From the NCBI RefSeq assembly GCF_002811955.1, contig NZ_NPEF01000006.1, forward strand, positions 1 through 35,250: a DNA stretch of 35,250 bases, in the 5' to 3' direction. Below, piece by piece: positions 23,489 to 33,048 of the stretch (the stretch's first letter is position 1; each line of letters starts with the position of its first letter). This DNA is from Leptospira ellisii. Lineage in GTDB: Bacteria; Spirochaetota; Leptospiria; Leptospirales; Leptospiraceae. Below the pieces are notes generated by a model. That model was not told the DNA's origin. It worked only from the letters and a program-made list of their open reading frames with translations, and did no database searches. The position numbers and the translations under genes were made by a program.

Positions 23489-24010
23489 ATGATACGTTCA
23501 AAAAGTCTTATCGTCCTTTCCCTTATCTTAATCGCGGTCGCGAGCCGTTACTTGCCTCATCCGGCGAACTTTACGCCCGTCCTTGCGATTTCCCTTTTTG
23601 CGGGTGCGCGTTTCGTTTCCAAAAAGCTTTCTCTTCTGATTCCCGTCGGAGCACTTTTGATCAGCGATCTTTTGATCGGTTTTCACGATCAGATGCTGGC
23701 TGTTTACGCGATGACTCTTTTGATGGTAGTTGCGGGCTGGAGACTTCGGGAATCCTCTTCCGTCAAGAAGGTCGTATTATCGTCCTTAGTCGGTTCCTTC
23801 GCCTTTTTTATCGTCACCAATTTTTACGTTTGGGCTTTGGGATATTATTCCTACGATCTGAACGGCCTTTTTCAGAGTTACGTAATGGCGATTCCGTTCT
23901 TTCATAACACTCTTCTCGGGGATTTGTTTTACAACGGAGTTCTCTTCGGCGGATTCGCCCTCATCGAAAGAGCCGGTTGGTTTAAACTCGCTCCCGTTGC
24001 AGTAAAGTAA
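23489..24010 (+). CDS. DUF6580-like integral membrane protein
   Basis: A 173-residue hydrophobic protein with about five transmembrane segments. The start [33 protein letters not shown], with [11 protein letters not shown], and the later SDLLIGFH are typical of the DUF6580 family, whose shape resembles substrate-binding (S) components of ECF transporters. The conserved N-F-Y-V-W region ([12 protein letters not shown]) and [20 protein letters not shown] near the C-terminus also fit. Substrate unknown. It stands alone, diverging from mazG across 155 bp. Confidence 0.75.
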   Translation: MIRSKSLIVLSLILIAVASRYLPHPANFTPVLAISLFAGARFVSKKLSLLIPVGALLISDLLIGFHDQMLAVYAMTLLMVVAGWRLRESSSVKKVVLSSLVGSFAFFIVTNFYVWALGYYSYDLNGLFQSYVMAIPFFHNTLLGDLFYNGVLFGGFALIERAGWFKLAPVAVK

Positions 24011-24180
24011 ACTTTTTCTCACATCCACGATTCGATTCCGGTTTTTCGATAGGTCGGAATCGAAGTCTTGATTTTTTCCCCGCGGCCTCCGCAGCAAAGT
24101 CGTCCGATTTACGGAATCATTTACGCCAGATTTCGGATCCCCTCGTCTTTAAAGATATGATCCCGCGATATATATGATCT

Positions 24181-24197
24181 TCTTCTAAAGTAGAAGA
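24181..24197 (-). terminator. Hairpin directly after the outer-membrane protein gene
   Basis: TCTTCTA at 24181-24187 pairs with TAGAAGA at 24191-24197 around an AAG loop, abutting the stop codon of the leftward gene. No T-run follows on that strand. Weak terminator candidate. Confidence 0.3.
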
Positions 24198-24198
24198 T

Positions 24199-25467
24199 TT
24201 AGAGAATCAGGGAAACCCCTAGGTAGAATCCGTAATAGGCGTCCACGACTTCCTTTTCCAAAGCGGGTCTTGTGGCGGCCAAGTCCAGAGGTTTGGTGAT
24301 CGTGTTTAGGGAAGTGACGCTGATCACGTCCGGTAAAAGTAAGGACGCGTTGTAATTATAACCGGTCACGTGGGATCTCATTTCCGTATATTGAAATCCG
24401 ATCGTAAAACGAAGCCAACTCGTTCTGGCAAACGAAATTCCCGAATCCAACTGATACCCGTTTCGTTTTAACAGATTTTCTCCCGCTGATCCGGCCGTTT
24501 CCGTTATCAGAAAATTTTGAACGCCGTTGTAAACCGTGGTCCCGTTCGTTTTTAAATGATATTTTCCTAATGTTTGAAAGTAGTCCGCGTTCGCGTGTAA
24601 TTGAAAGTAGGAGTTCAGTTTTTTCACGATTCTGAAACCGATCTGAGGTCCCAATCCGCCGCCCTTTTCCTCCATATTTCCGAATCCCAATCCGCCGGGA
24701 AGGTTTCCGTATTCCTTGGAATAAGTGTCGAGATTTCGGATTCCTAAGGAAGGTCCGATCCTCGTTCCGGATCCCGTTTCAAAAAAATAGAGGAAGTTCA
24801 GCTGGATATCCGTTCTACGGAGTTGAGGTTGATATACGCTATAAAACTGATTCAGGTTTTCCGGCGTGGGATTTACGTTGATCGAAGAATACGAAGGTCT
24901 GATTCTGAAATCCAGAAAAGAGGCCTCGACTCCGAATTTTTTGGATTCGGTCAAAAATAAGAATCGTATCGGATAGGCGGTTTTCGTATTTCCCTGAGGA
25001 TCGGAGTAATAGTTGCCGTTGTTATTGAGCAGATGCGCGTCGAAACCGCCGAGCGACGCGATTGTATTCACGCTTTGATACGTTCCGCTCGTATAAAGAA
25101 ACGAATTGATTTCGTTGGCCGCCACGTTTTGTCTTCTTGCGAGGGATTCCGGAACCCAAGTGGCTTGTTGAAATAAAATTCCGATTTCGAACGTGGCCCC
25201 TTTGGGGACCCGATCCAATTCCTCTTCGTGTTTCGCGTTTCTCAATTCGGTGGCTTCGTTTCGTTTCCGCTGAACCTCCAAAATCAGTCTTTGTCTGGTC
25301 ACAGGATCCTGACTTTTTCCGGCCTTGGTTTCGAGTTCGTTCGCTTCCGCCTCCAAAACCTCTGGCGTTTTCGGAGGAACGGGGCGGGTTTGTCCGTCGA
25401 TCTGAGATTGAAGGAGAACGACCGAAAACAAAACGGGAAGAACTGATTTTAGAATTGGATTTTTCAT
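24199..25467 (-). CDS. Probable outer-membrane beta-barrel protein with N-terminal coiled coil
   Basis: A 422-residue exported protein. The signal peptide ([19 protein letters not shown]) is followed by a Pro-rich stretch and a charged helical segment ([18 protein letters not shown] to about residue 80) likely to form a coiled coil. The remaining 330 residues have alternating strand patterns typical of outer-membrane barrels ([58 protein letters not shown]), ending [12 protein letters not shown] with a hydrophobic final residue. I do not recognise a named porin. Surface exposure and function are inference. A 7-bp hairpin (24181-24197) lies immediately after the stop. Confidence 0.78.
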   Translation of the reverse strand: MKNPILKSVLPVLFSVVLLQSQIDGQTRPVPPKTPEVLEAEANELETKAGKSQDPVTRQRLILEVQRKRNEATELRNAKHEEELDRVPKGATFEIGILFQQATWVPESLARRQNVAANEINSFLYTSGTYQSVNTIASLGGFDAHLLNNNGNYYSDPQGNTKTAYPIRFLFLTESKKFGVEASFLDFRIRPSYSSINVNPTPENLNQFYSVYQPQLRRTDIQLNFLYFFETGSGTRIGPSLGIRNLDTYSKEYGNLPGGLGFGNMEEKGGGLGPQIGFRIVKKLNSYFQLHANADYFQTLGKYHLKTNGTTVYNGVQNFLITETAGSAGENLLKRNGYQLDSGISFARTSWLRFTIGFQYTEMRSHVTGYNYNASLLLPDVISVTSLNTITKPLDLAATRPALEKEVVDAYYGFYLGVSLIL

Positions 25468-25662
25468 ACGACTGCGGAGTGAGAGTTAAGTAAATCGACG
25501 GAATTCCAAATTCAAACATTTTTTTCAGCCGTATGGAAAAAGAAAAATGTTACAGAACGATTTTTCCCGGATCTTTTTGCTTTTTGATAAACGAAAATTT
25601 AACGCTCGATAAAACGGGGGAATCGGCCGATTCCATTCAGGAAAGGTTTCTAATAAAATATC

Positions 25663-26220
25663 ATGAATTCAACCAAATCCGCGGTTTGCGTTTTTTGCGG
25701 TTCCCGTTTGGGCACCGATCCTATTTATGCCGATACGGCCCGGGAGTTAGGGCGTCTTCTGGTGGAAAAAAATTTCGATCTGGTATTCGGCGGAGCCTCC
25801 GTCGGAATCATGGGAACGATCGCCGACGCCGTTATGGAGAAGGGCGGTTCCGTTTCCGGAATCATTCCGGATTTCCTTTCGGTGAAGGAAGTGAAACACG
25901 ATCGGGTGAAAGACCTTATGGTCGTTTCCTCCATGCACGAAAGAAAGTACAGGATGTATGAACGATCCTCCGGTTTTATCGCTCTTCCCGGCGGAATCGG
26001 AACCTTGGACGAACTCGTGGAAATCACCACTTGGAATCAATTGAAACTGATTTCGAAACCTCTGGGATTGTTAAACGTCAAAGGATATTTCGATCATCTT
26101 CTCGAACAATTGGAAAGGATGGTAAAGGACGGATTTCTGGATTCGGAAACCAAGGAGAATCTGATCGTTTCGGAAAACGCGAACGAACTTTTGGATCGTT
26201 TGAGCAAACGATTCGTATGA
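25663..26220 (+). CDS. LOG-family protein (cytokinin riboside monophosphate phosphoribohydrolase-like)
   Basis: A 185-residue Rossmann-like protein. It shows [13 protein letters not shown] at the N-terminus, [21 protein letters not shown] (91-95) and the signature [12 protein letters not shown] (109-120), which form the nucleotide site of LOG enzymes. These cleave nucleoside 5'-monophosphates to free base and ribose 5-phosphate. Bacterial members act on AMP-like substrates or cytokinin nucleotides, and which applies here cannot be read from sequence. It diverges from the outer-membrane protein gene (195-bp spacer) and converges on the ankyrin gene. Confidence 0.9.
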   Translation: MNSTKSAVCVFCGSRLGTDPIYADTARELGRLLVEKNFDLVFGGASVGIMGTIADAVMEKGGSVSGIIPDFLSVKEVKHDRVKDLMVVSSMHERKYRMYERSSGFIALPGGIGTLDELVEITTWNQLKLISKPLGLLNVKGYFDHLLEQLERMVKDGFLDSETKENLIVSENANELLDRLSKRFV

Positions 26221-26260
26221 CCGCCTGATTCCGAATTCTTTTTTCGGAACATTGGCGGTC
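26219..26260. terminator. Two-tier bidirectional terminator hairpin
   Basis: GACCGCC at 26219-26225 pairs with GGCGGTC at 26254-26260, and inside it TTCCGAA at 26229-26235 pairs with TTCGGAA at 26243-26249 around a T-rich loop. It fills the 42-bp gap between the convergent LOG and ankyrin genes, starting in the LOG stop codon. Confidence 0.55.
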
Positions 26261-26262
26261 GA

Positions 26263-27366
26263 TTATTCCTTTTCCGGCTCCGGTTCTAAAAGCGAGATCA
26301 TTTCTCCGTTTTCGGAATCTTTCGCCAAATCCAGCGGTGATTTTCCGTTTAGGTTTTTTAGGAACGGAGACGCGTTGGATTCTAACAGAATACGGACGAG
26401 AGAAATCCGATCCTTTTCCACCGAGGAATGAAGCGGAGTATTTCCTTCTTTGTCGATGGAGTTGGGGGAGATTCCCAGGGAAAGAATTTGCAGGGTTGTT
26501 TCTTCGTCTCCTTCCTCCGCGGACCGGAAAAGAAGATCCGTCAGAACTTTTTTGAGAATCTTAACGACGTGATGATACTTTTGACGATCCGCTTCCTCCA
26601 ATCCCGTTTTACCGGAAGCGTTTCTTTTTAATGGATCGGCCCCGATTTTCAACAGCCGTTCCAAACATTCCACGCTGTCGTGGGACGCGGCCAAAAGTAA
26701 GGCGGTGTTCCCGTCTGCATCCCGGTTTTCCAAAATCGATTTCGTCTCTTCCTTTTCGAGGAATAGATCCAATATCTCGAAATCGTTGTGCAGCGAAGTG
26801 AGATGTAGTACGGTTCTTCCTTCGGAATTCTTTTTTAAAAAATCGGCGTCCTGATTCAAAAAATATTCCACGATCGAAAGATGACCCAGATCGACCGCTA
26901 AAAGAAAGGGTGTGTAACCTTCTCCATTTCTTTCCTCCAGATCGGGTGTGGACGTCGGATTTTCATAAACCGATTCTACGATTTCTGCGTTCCCCGTACT
27001 GACCGCTTTAGTTAACGCCGTATTTCCCGAAAAGTCCTTGCGGCTACAATCCGCGCCTGCTTCCAAAAAAATTCGGATGAGCTCTTCGTTGCCGAGATCC
27101 AAACAGGTAAGAAGCGGGGTTTCTCCGCGGGAGTTGGTCTCGTCCGGATCGGCTCCCGCGGAGAGTAAAAGCTCCACCGCTTCCTGATCCGTATTCTTAA
27201 CGGCCCAAGATAAAACACCGGAACCGTAACTATCCTTATATTCCTTCAGCCATTGGAGAAGAGCGGGTTCTCCTTCCATCTCGGAAAGTAACCTTTGGAT
27301 TTCTTCCGTCTTTCCCGTTTTTACGGCGGAAAAAAGATCGATCAGTAATTCAGAGTAATCGGTCAG
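26263..27366 (-). CDS. Ankyrin-repeat protein
   Basis: A repeat protein of about 367 residues with roughly nine ankyrin units. Clear examples are SWAVKNTDQEAVELLLSAGADPDE, RGETPLLTCLDLGNEELIRIFLEAGADC, DGNTALLLAASHDSVECLERLLKIGADP and EGNTPLHSSVEKDRISLVRILLESNASP. Such proteins act by protein binding in the cytoplasm (no signal peptide seen). The nearest ATG, at 27279, would cut off the first unit: the open frame continues upstream as LTDYSELLIDLFSAVKTGKTEEI. I therefore place the start at CTG 27366, which overlaps the permease stop as CTGA and has GGAG eight bases before it. CTG starts are rare, so this start is inferred. Partner unknown. Confidence 0.8.
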   Translation of the reverse strand: MTDYSELLIDLFSAVKTGKTEEIQRLLSEMEGEPALLQWLKEYKDSYGSGVLSWAVKNTDQEAVELLLSAGADPDETNSRGETPLLTCLDLGNEELIRIFLEAGADCSRKDFSGNTALTKAVSTGNAEIVESVYENPTSTPDLEERNGEGYTPFLLAVDLGHLSIVEYFLNQDADFLKKNSEGRTVLHLTSLHNDFEILDLFLEKEETKSILENRDADGNTALLLAASHDSVECLERLLKIGADPLKRNASGKTGLEEADRQKYHHVVKILKKVLTDLLFRSAEEGDEETTLQILSLGISPNSIDKEGNTPLHSSVEKDRISLVRILLESNASPFLKNLNGKSPLDLAKDSENGEMISLLEPEPEKE

Positions 27367-28310
27367 AAAAAATTCTCCAATACGAAATAGAATAACGACA
27401 CGGTCGGAATCGAAAGGATCGTTCCGATCCCCGGAAAGGCCGCTGAGAGATCGGGACGATATCCCATTTGTAGGGAAACGATGGACGCGGTAATCATCGG
27501 CGCCATTCCGGCCTCCAATACGGAAACTCGCAGGTGATTCGCTTGTACATCGAAAAACCGGTAGACAAGAAGTATGAAAATCGGCGCGAAAAGCAATTTA
27601 TAAATTAGTCCTAATGTTAATGGTGAGATCCAAGTTTCCGTTTTCGTTGTGGATTCCGAATTCGGACGTTCAAAACGAAGTTGAAACCCGACGGTAAAAA
27701 GGGCGATCGGCACCAGCGTCTCTCCTAAGATTTTGAATACGGAATCAACCGATTCCGGGATGGTGAAAAGTCTTAGGAAAAACGAAAAAAGTAAAGCAAG
27801 AAACGGAGGGAAGGTGAATAGCTTTTTGGAAATGGATCCGATCCATTTCGATTTTCTTCCTTTTTGTCCTTGCGGAGAATAGAGAACGGCCAGTATAAAA
27901 CCGGGAATCGCCAAACACAAAAAAGTTCCGAACTGATCCGCGATCAGAACTGCGGAAGTGATCTCTTCCCCGTAAAACATCCTCAAAACGGGAAGTCCGA
28001 CGAAGGAGGTGTTTCCTAAACCGCAGCACAAAATGACGGCGGTTCTCGTATCGGAAGACCAGCCGAAATAACGGGCGGCCGCGTAAAACAGAGGAATCGA
28101 TATTCCGAAAACCAGCCAGGGCATAAGAATCAAAAATCCGAGGGAAGGCTCCAAAGTTAAGGAAGGTAAATTAGCCAGAATAAGAGACGGAAGCGATACG
28201 TAGATGATGAAATTTCCGAGCACCGTCGCCGTGTTTTCCGGAAAAATTCTTGTCCGTTTAAAAATCCATCCCGCTAAAAAACAAACCGGAATCAGGATCA
28301 ATTGCGACAT
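27363..28310 (-). CDS. AEC-family (auxin efflux carrier-like) permease
   Basis: A 315-residue membrane protein with about ten transmembrane helices in two similar halves. It begins MSQLILIPVCFLAGWIFKRT, then NTATVLGNFIIYVSLPSLILANL, typical of AEC carriers such as malonate/malate or unknown organic-anion permeases. The second half contains LVPIALFTVGFQLRF and ISPLTLGLIYKLLFAPIFILL, and EAGMAPMITASIVSLQMGYRPDLSAA near the C-terminus. The start is ATG 28310; the frame is open to 28394, but that stretch would run into tRNA-Thr. It overlaps the ankyrin gene downstream, hinting that the two are made together. Substrate unknown. Confidence 0.88.
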   Translation of the reverse strand: MSQLILIPVCFLAGWIFKRTRIFPENTATVLGNFIIYVSLPSLILANLPSLTLEPSLGFLILMPWLVFGISIPLFYAAARYFGWSSDTRTAVILCCGLGNTSFVGLPVLRMFYGEEITSAVLIADQFGTFLCLAIPGFILAVLYSPQGQKGRKSKWIGSISKKLFTFPPFLALLFSFFLRLFTIPESVDSVFKILGETLVPIALFTVGFQLRFERPNSESTTKTETWISPLTLGLIYKLLFAPIFILLVYRFFDVQANHLRVSVLEAGMAPMITASIVSLQMGYRPDLSAAFPGIGTILSIPTVSLFYFVLENFF

Positions 28311-28358
28311 TGCGTCAGATTGGGAAGGGCGAAAGAAACGGCAAGAGTTTTTGAAAAC

Positions 28359-28430
<72 letters not shown>

Positions 28431-28450
28431 GTAAAAATCGGAAAAGGATT

Positions 28451-29089
28451 TTAAGAATCGGCCTTTTTCGACTTCTTAAATTCTTTTACCATCATCGCCG
28501 TGATACTGTCAAGATGTTTCACTTGTTCTTTCAGCTCCGGTTTTTCGTGACGGGAAGAAAAGGAATAACAGGAATTTTTGACCCCTCTGTCCTTCATCCA
28601 CCAATGTCTTCCGATTTCGCGTCTTTCACGGGCGGTCAGATCGCCTTCGTACATTTTGTATTCGTCCAAAGGCGCCGGAAAATTTCTTTCCTTAAGATAA
28701 AACGCGTATGCGGAATGGAAATTCATGGCGGCGTTCTGGATCAATTCGTTGATGTGAAGACAGCCTAACGTTTTATCGGCGGGGAAACGATTCATCAATT
28801 TGGAGTAGGACATCTCTTCCCCCACCAAATAATCGTAGGTTCGGATTGCGGCGGGGCAGGTTTCGTACGGAACCCTTTTTTCCTCCACGGCGGATTTTAC
28901 GATTCTCAAATTGGTCAGGTCGACTTCCAGATAAAGAGTCATGTCGTGGTACGGATCATACTGATTGACTTCTATGATACAGAAGGGGGGTGATTCTTCC
29001 GGAAACCAATAATATCTACTTTCGTAATTTCTTTGAAAGTCCGTGTTTCTAAAACGGATCCGGTCCTTCATTTCCTGCAGAGTATTCAT
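28451..29089 (-). CDS. DUF2889 family protein
   Basis: A 212-residue cytoplasmic protein matching the DUF2889 pattern. It has MTLYLEVDLTNLRIVKSAVEEKRVPYETCPAAI in the first half, a shared RFPADKTLGCLHINELIQNAAMNF core (the GCxHL-type signature), and a charged C-terminal tail. The family is of unknown function and occurs widely in proteobacteria and spirochaetes, where some members sit near degradation genes. The start at 29089 gives MNTLQEMKDRIRFRNTDFQRN. It lies directly upstream of tRNA-Thr on the same strand. Confidence 0.8.
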   Translation of the reverse strand: MNTLQEMKDRIRFRNTDFQRNYESRYYWFPEESPPFCIIEVNQYDPYHDMTLYLEVDLTNLRIVKSAVEEKRVPYETCPAAIRTYDYLVGEEMSYSKLMNRFPADKTLGCLHINELIQNAAMNFHSAYAFYLKERNFPAPLDEYKMYEGDLTARERREIGRHWWMKDRGVKNSCYSFSSRHEKPELKEQVKHLDSITAMMVKEFKKSKKADS

Positions 29090-29238
29090 GTAGAGCCTCT
29101 CGATTCCATACGGTCAAAACGTTTCTGGGTTTTTATAGGATCATCTTTTTGCGGAACCTCATTTGCTAAAGGATTTTTTGACGCTATTTTCATTTGCATT
29201 TTTTCGGAATTCTGCTAACGTCGGTCGGGTTTAAAACT

Positions 29239-30036
29239 ATGACCTCTTTTTTCCTCGAAAAATCGTTTTTGGTTACGGGCGCAAGTTCCGGCATCGGCAA
29301 GGCTTTGGTTTTGGAACTCAACCGCAGAGGTGCCTACGTAGGCGCCTCCGCGCGCAGAAAGGATCTTCTCAAAGACTTGAAGAACGAAGCGGTTTATCCC
29401 GATAAGATCATTCCGCTTCCCGGCGACGTTTCGGATCTTTCCTACCTTAAAAAAACCGCGGAAGAATTCAGAAAGAAGGTCCGCAGGATCGACGGTCTGA
29501 TTCACAGCGCGGGAATCAGCATGCGGGCGCTTGCGAAGGAAACGGACATTAAAGTTTACGAAAGTTTAATGAACGTGAACTTCTTCGCGTTAGTCAACCT
29601 TTACAGGATTCTGGAATCCGATCTGAGACAAAACCAGGGACATTTCGTAGCGGTCTCCTCGCTTCAGGGAAGATTCGCGACCCAATATAGATCCGGTTAC
29701 GCGGCCAGCAAACACGCGGTGCAGGCGTTTATGGACAGCGTTCGCCTCGAATCGTTCGAAAGCGGAATGCACGTTATGACAGTCTCTCCCGGTTATGTGA
29801 GGACGGATATTTCGATCAAGGCTTTGGCTTCGGACGGATCGGCTTACGGGATCATGGACGAAGGAATCAAAAACGGTTTGTCAGCGGAAAAAGTGGCCGT
29901 CAAAATTCTGAAGGGAATCGAAACCAAAAAGAGGGACGTTTATCCTTCGCAAATGAGGGAGTTGTTGGCGTTTTGGATCAGTAGAATTTCGCCTTCGCTT
30001 TTGGATAAGCTGCTCTATAAGGCCAGGGTCACTTAG
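29239..30036 (+). CDS. Short-chain dehydrogenase/reductase
   Basis: A 265-residue classical SDR. The cofactor loop TGASSGIG is at 13-20, HSAG at 89-92, Asn113 in MNVNF, Ser140/141 in VAVSSLQG, and Tyr154 and Lys158 in GYAASKHAV, forming the Asn-Ser-Tyr-Lys tetrad. The basic ASARRKD after strand 2 favours NADP(H). The C-terminal region ends in a hydrophobic, membrane-leaning helix (LLAFWISRISPSLLDKLLYK), as in many lipid- or sterol-acting SDRs. The ATG at 29239 is chosen because it gives a normal SDR N-terminus; the frame is open to 29194. Substrate unknown. Confidence 0.92.
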   Translation: MTSFFLEKSFLVTGASSGIGKALVLELNRRGAYVGASARRKDLLKDLKNEAVYPDKIIPLPGDVSDLSYLKKTAEEFRKKVRRIDGLIHSAGISMRALAKETDIKVYESLMNVNFFALVNLYRILESDLRQNQGHFVAVSSLQGRFATQYRSGYAASKHAVQAFMDSVRLESFESGMHVMTVSPGYVRTDISIKALASDGSAYGIMDEGIKNGLSAEKVAVKILKGIETKKRDVYPSQMRELLAFWISRISPSLLDKLLYKARVT

Positions 30037-30088
30037 AAGGTCGCGAACGGAATCCGCAACTTCTCGTTTCGGTCCGATTATCCGGCTT

Positions 30089-31420
30089 CTATTTACCCTG
30101 CGGATCCCAAACGAGGCGGATTCCCGCTCTTCGATCCGTTCTTAAGTTCGGAATGCCTCCGAAGGATCGGTGATACGCGGTCGATTCCTCTTTTGTGGAC
30201 GAAAAGGATCCTCCTCGGATGACTTTGTGCATTCTTCCGAACGTATTTCGTTTCAGCGAATGGCCGTTATACGGAAGATAATCGGAACTCGTCCATTCCG
30301 CGACGTTACCGCACATTCCGATCGCGCCGTACGGACTCGCCGATTTTTTGGGGAGTTCGTAAACCGAAATCGTTCCCATGATTTTACTTTCCAAAGTGTT
30401 GCAGAGGGAAGAATCGAACTCGTTTCCAAAAGGATATTCGAGAGGATTGGGAAAGAAGGAATAGGATTCGTCCCTGTTGATCATCCAAGTAATACCCGTG
30501 CCTCGGGCGGTTTTTTCCCATTCCATTTCAGTCGGAAGACGTTTTCCCGACCAACGGGCGTATCCTTCCGCTTCTCGATACGTGATTCCGTCCACGGGAT
30601 GATGTTCTTTGCCCGCGGGATAAACGCCGTTTTTCCAATGCGGCGGAGGAGGAGTGTTCGTTTCTTTTAGAAATTTATAATATTCTTGATTTGTAACTTC
30701 GTATTTGTCCATGTAGAACGAGGGCACGTCCTGGAGATTTCCCCGTTCCGGTTTGAAATAAAAGGGATTGTAGTTATCCTCGGAGGCGTCACCACCCTGT
30801 CCGTGAAGGAAGAATCCCATGGATTCGTAGAATAATTCCCCGTTCTGTTCGTAACCGCCCGAAACGAAAACCATCTCCTTTCCGTCCTTAGGATGTCGAA
30901 GTTGTTTCGCGGGCCGAGTTCTTCTTCTTTCTTCCGTAAAAAAGGCTCCCGGTTCCACGTAGGCAGTTTCCGCTTTGTAGTCCTGGATAAAGGTTCCCGC
31001 CGTCAGAAGTCTTTCCGGAATTCCTTCCTTCGCCGTGAACGTCCCGAAAAGTTCTATTTCGGACGCCTTTTTTCCGCGCGTCGTGGGTTGATATGAGACG
31101 GAAATTCTGCGAATGAAAAAGGAACCGATTTCCTTCTCTGGATCGGTTTGTAAAACGGCGTAAGAGGGTTTTCTTTCGAGAACGGCTTTGATTTCCTCTT
31201 CTTCCTTTCCGTAAAAAACGGAACCCCTTCGTATGCGGATTTTGACTTTTCCTTTTCCCCGATAAACCGCTTCCACTTCCCCCTTCCAAAAAGGAACCAT
31301 CCTCATGTTCAAGGAGGAATCGTTTGTTTCCTGGGAGAATATGGCAAACGACCCCGAAATCAAAAACAGGATCGGGAACAGCAGAGTTCGTTTACAGATG
31401 GAAAAAGAAAATGCGGTCAT
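30089..31420 (-). CDS. Exported SUMF1/FGE-fold protein, without the catalytic cysteines
   Basis: A 443-residue protein with a signal peptide (TLLFPILFLISGSFAIFSQ), a beta-rich N-terminal region (about 35-190) and a C-terminal formylglycine-generating-enzyme-like domain. The domain shows FYMDKYEVTNQEYYKFLKETN, HPVDGITYREAEGYARWSGKRLPTEMEWEKTARG, YGAIGMCGNVAEW, VIRGGSFSS and a closing AGIRLVW. True FGE/SUMF1 enzymes have two Cys near YCYRYRCAARS and a final GFRC; here those positions read TAYHRSFGG and GIRLV, so sulfatase activation is unlikely. Many bacterial members are binding or structural proteins. Probably periplasmic or surface-exposed. Confidence 0.88.
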   Translation of the reverse strand: MTAFSFSICKRTLLFPILFLISGSFAIFSQETNDSSLNMRMVPFWKGEVEAVYRGKGKVKIRIRRGSVFYGKEEEEIKAVLERKPSYAVLQTDPEKEIGSFFIRRISVSYQPTTRGKKASEIELFGTFTAKEGIPERLLTAGTFIQDYKAETAYVEPGAFFTEERRRTRPAKQLRHPKDGKEMVFVSGGYEQNGELFYESMGFFLHGQGGDASEDNYNPFYFKPERGNLQDVPSFYMDKYEVTNQEYYKFLKETNTPPPPHWKNGVYPAGKEHHPVDGITYREAEGYARWSGKRLPTEMEWEKTARGTGITWMINRDESYSFFPNPLEYPFGNEFDSSLCNTLESKIMGTISVYELPKKSASPYGAIGMCGNVAEWTSSDYLPYNGHSLKRNTFGRMHKVIRGGSFSSTKEESTAYHRSFGGIPNLRTDRRAGIRLVWDPQGK

Positions 31421-31530
31421 AAGTCGATCTTCCCTTCTATCGAAAGGATGGAATTTCGTTTTAATGATCGGCAGAAATCCGGAGGCGGAAAATAGAATTT
31501 TAGATCTACTTCCGCTTAAACGCCGGAAAC

Positions 31531-33048
31531 TTATTTTTTCTTCCGTTTTTGGGAAAACCCGCCGGAGGATTTTTTGTCATGGCCGGCCGTCTTTTTGTCG
31601 AACTTCGGTCCGGAAGAACGTGAATTTCCGCCGCCTCGATGTCCTTTCGATTTACCGGAAAAGTTTCCGTTCTTAAATCCGCCGGATTTTCGGGACGGTT
31701 TCCGGTCTTCGTATTTGAAATCGGATTCGAATTTCACCGATTCGTCGAAGGAGACGCTTTCCTTATGGATCGTAAGTTTAAAAAGTGCGGCGGCGATATC
31801 GAGTGCGGTGTAATCCTCTCCCATCAACCGTTCCACCTGGTTTACGTATTTTCCCAAATGTCCCGCGTCCACGATCCCCCTTACTTTGGAGGTGTAGGAG
31901 CTGATTTTAGTTTCCTCAAGATCGTCTAACGTGGGGATTTTCCCGGGTTCGATTTTGATTCCGTTGATACGTTCTATCTTTTTGAGATTGTAGATCTGTT
32001 TGCCCACTATAAAGGAGAATGCGATCCCTTTTTTACCGGCTCTTCCCGTTCTTCCGATCCGATGAACGTAATCCTCTCCGTCCCGCGGAAGATCGTAGTT
32101 GAAGACGGCTTCCACGTTGTTTACGTCGATTCCCCTTCCGGCAACGTCGGTCGCCACAAGGATTTCGACACTTCCGTTTCGGAAGCCGTTCATCACTTTG
32201 TCCCTTTGTTTTTGATTTAGATCGCCGTGTAATCCTTCCGCGAAATAACCTCTGGATTTTAAAAGTTCGACGAGCGTGTCCACTTGCGCTTTCGTATTAC
32301 AAAAAACTAATGCGAGTTTTATATTCCTATGTTCGATCAGTCTGGCGAGGGCTTCCCCTTTCGCATTTTCCTGGATTTCGAAATAGATCTGTTCGATTTT
32401 CGGGGCGCTCAGCTTCTGATGGGTGACGTCGATTATCTGGGGATGTTTCTGGAAACGTTTCATCATATTCAGGATGTCGTCCGTCATCGTCGCCGAAAAC
32501 ATGATCGTTTGACGGTCGGAAGGCGTGTCTTTGAGGATCACTTCCATATCCTCCCGAAATCCCATGTCCAACATCTCGTCCGCTTCGTCCAAAACCGCGA
32601 TTTTGATGTCGTCCAAACGGATGGAACCGCGTCGCATGTGGTCCATCATTCTTCCCGGTGTCGCGATTACGATCTGCGGATTTTTTCTCAAAGCGCGGAG
32701 TTGTCTGTCGATTTCCTGACCTCCGTAAATCGGAACCACTTCGAAGTTTCCCTTATATTTCATGAGTTTCCGGAATTGTTCGCTGACCTGAATGACGAGT
32801 TCGCGGGTAGGGCAAAGGATCAGAGCCTGTAATTCCTTTTGGTCCGCTTCGAGAAGTTCGATCGTAGGGATCGCAAACGCCGCGGTTTTACCGGTGCCCG
32901 TCTGCGCGTGACCGATGATGTCTTTGCCTTTTAGGATGATGGGGATCGCTTCTGATTGGATCGGAGAAGCCTCTTCGAATCCCATTTCCGCTATCGCTTT
33001 CTGAATTTCTTCCGATAAGTTTAGTTCGCTAAACTTCGATTTTTTCAT
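31531..33048 (-). CDS. DEAD-box RNA helicase (DeaD/CshA-like)
   Basis: A 505-residue ATP-dependent RNA helicase. Motifs: Gln31 of the Q motif (ASPIQSEAIPIIL), AQTGTGKT (48-55), PTREL (80-84), DEAD (154-157), SAT (185-187), VATDVAGRGID, and HRIGRTGRAG (about 325-334). After the helicase core comes a helical region like that of CshA/DeaD proteins (LGKYVNQVERLMGEDYTALDIAAALFKL) and a basic, Gly/Ser/Lys-rich tail that should bind RNA; no DbpA domain is evident. Such enzymes assist ribosome assembly and mRNA turnover, often at low temperature. GAGGAACATCTA precedes the ATG, and the 255-bp upstream spacer may hold a leader. Confidence 0.95.
   Translation of the reverse strand: MKKSKFSELNLSEEIQKAIAEMGFEEASPIQSEAIPIILKGKDIIGHAQTGTGKTAAFAIPTIELLEADQKELQALILCPTRELVIQVSEQFRKLMKYKGNFEVVPIYGGQEIDRQLRALRKNPQIVIATPGRMMDHMRRGSIRLDDIKIAVLDEADEMLDMGFREDMEVILKDTPSDRQTIMFSATMTDDILNMMKRFQKHPQIIDVTHQKLSAPKIEQIYFEIQENAKGEALARLIEHRNIKLALVFCNTKAQVDTLVELLKSRGYFAEGLHGDLNQKQRDKVMNGFRNGSVEILVATDVAGRGIDVNNVEAVFNYDLPRDGEDYVHRIGRTGRAGKKGIAFSFIVGKQIYNLKKIERINGIKIEPGKIPTLDDLEETKISSYTSKVRGIVDAGHLGKYVNQVERLMGEDYTALDIAAALFKLTIHKESVSFDESVKFESDFKYEDRKPSRKSGGFKNGNFSGKSKGHRGGGNSRSSGPKFDKKTAGHDKKSSGGFSQKRKKK

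Noticed and set aside
25533..25961. 142-residue open frame across the LOG gene start
   Set aside because: It shares bases with the well-supported LOG gene in another frame and becomes Arg/Gly-rich nonsense there.
30089..31420. Sulfatase-activating enzyme
   Set aside because: Both catalytic Cys are missing and no sulfatase gene lies in the window.
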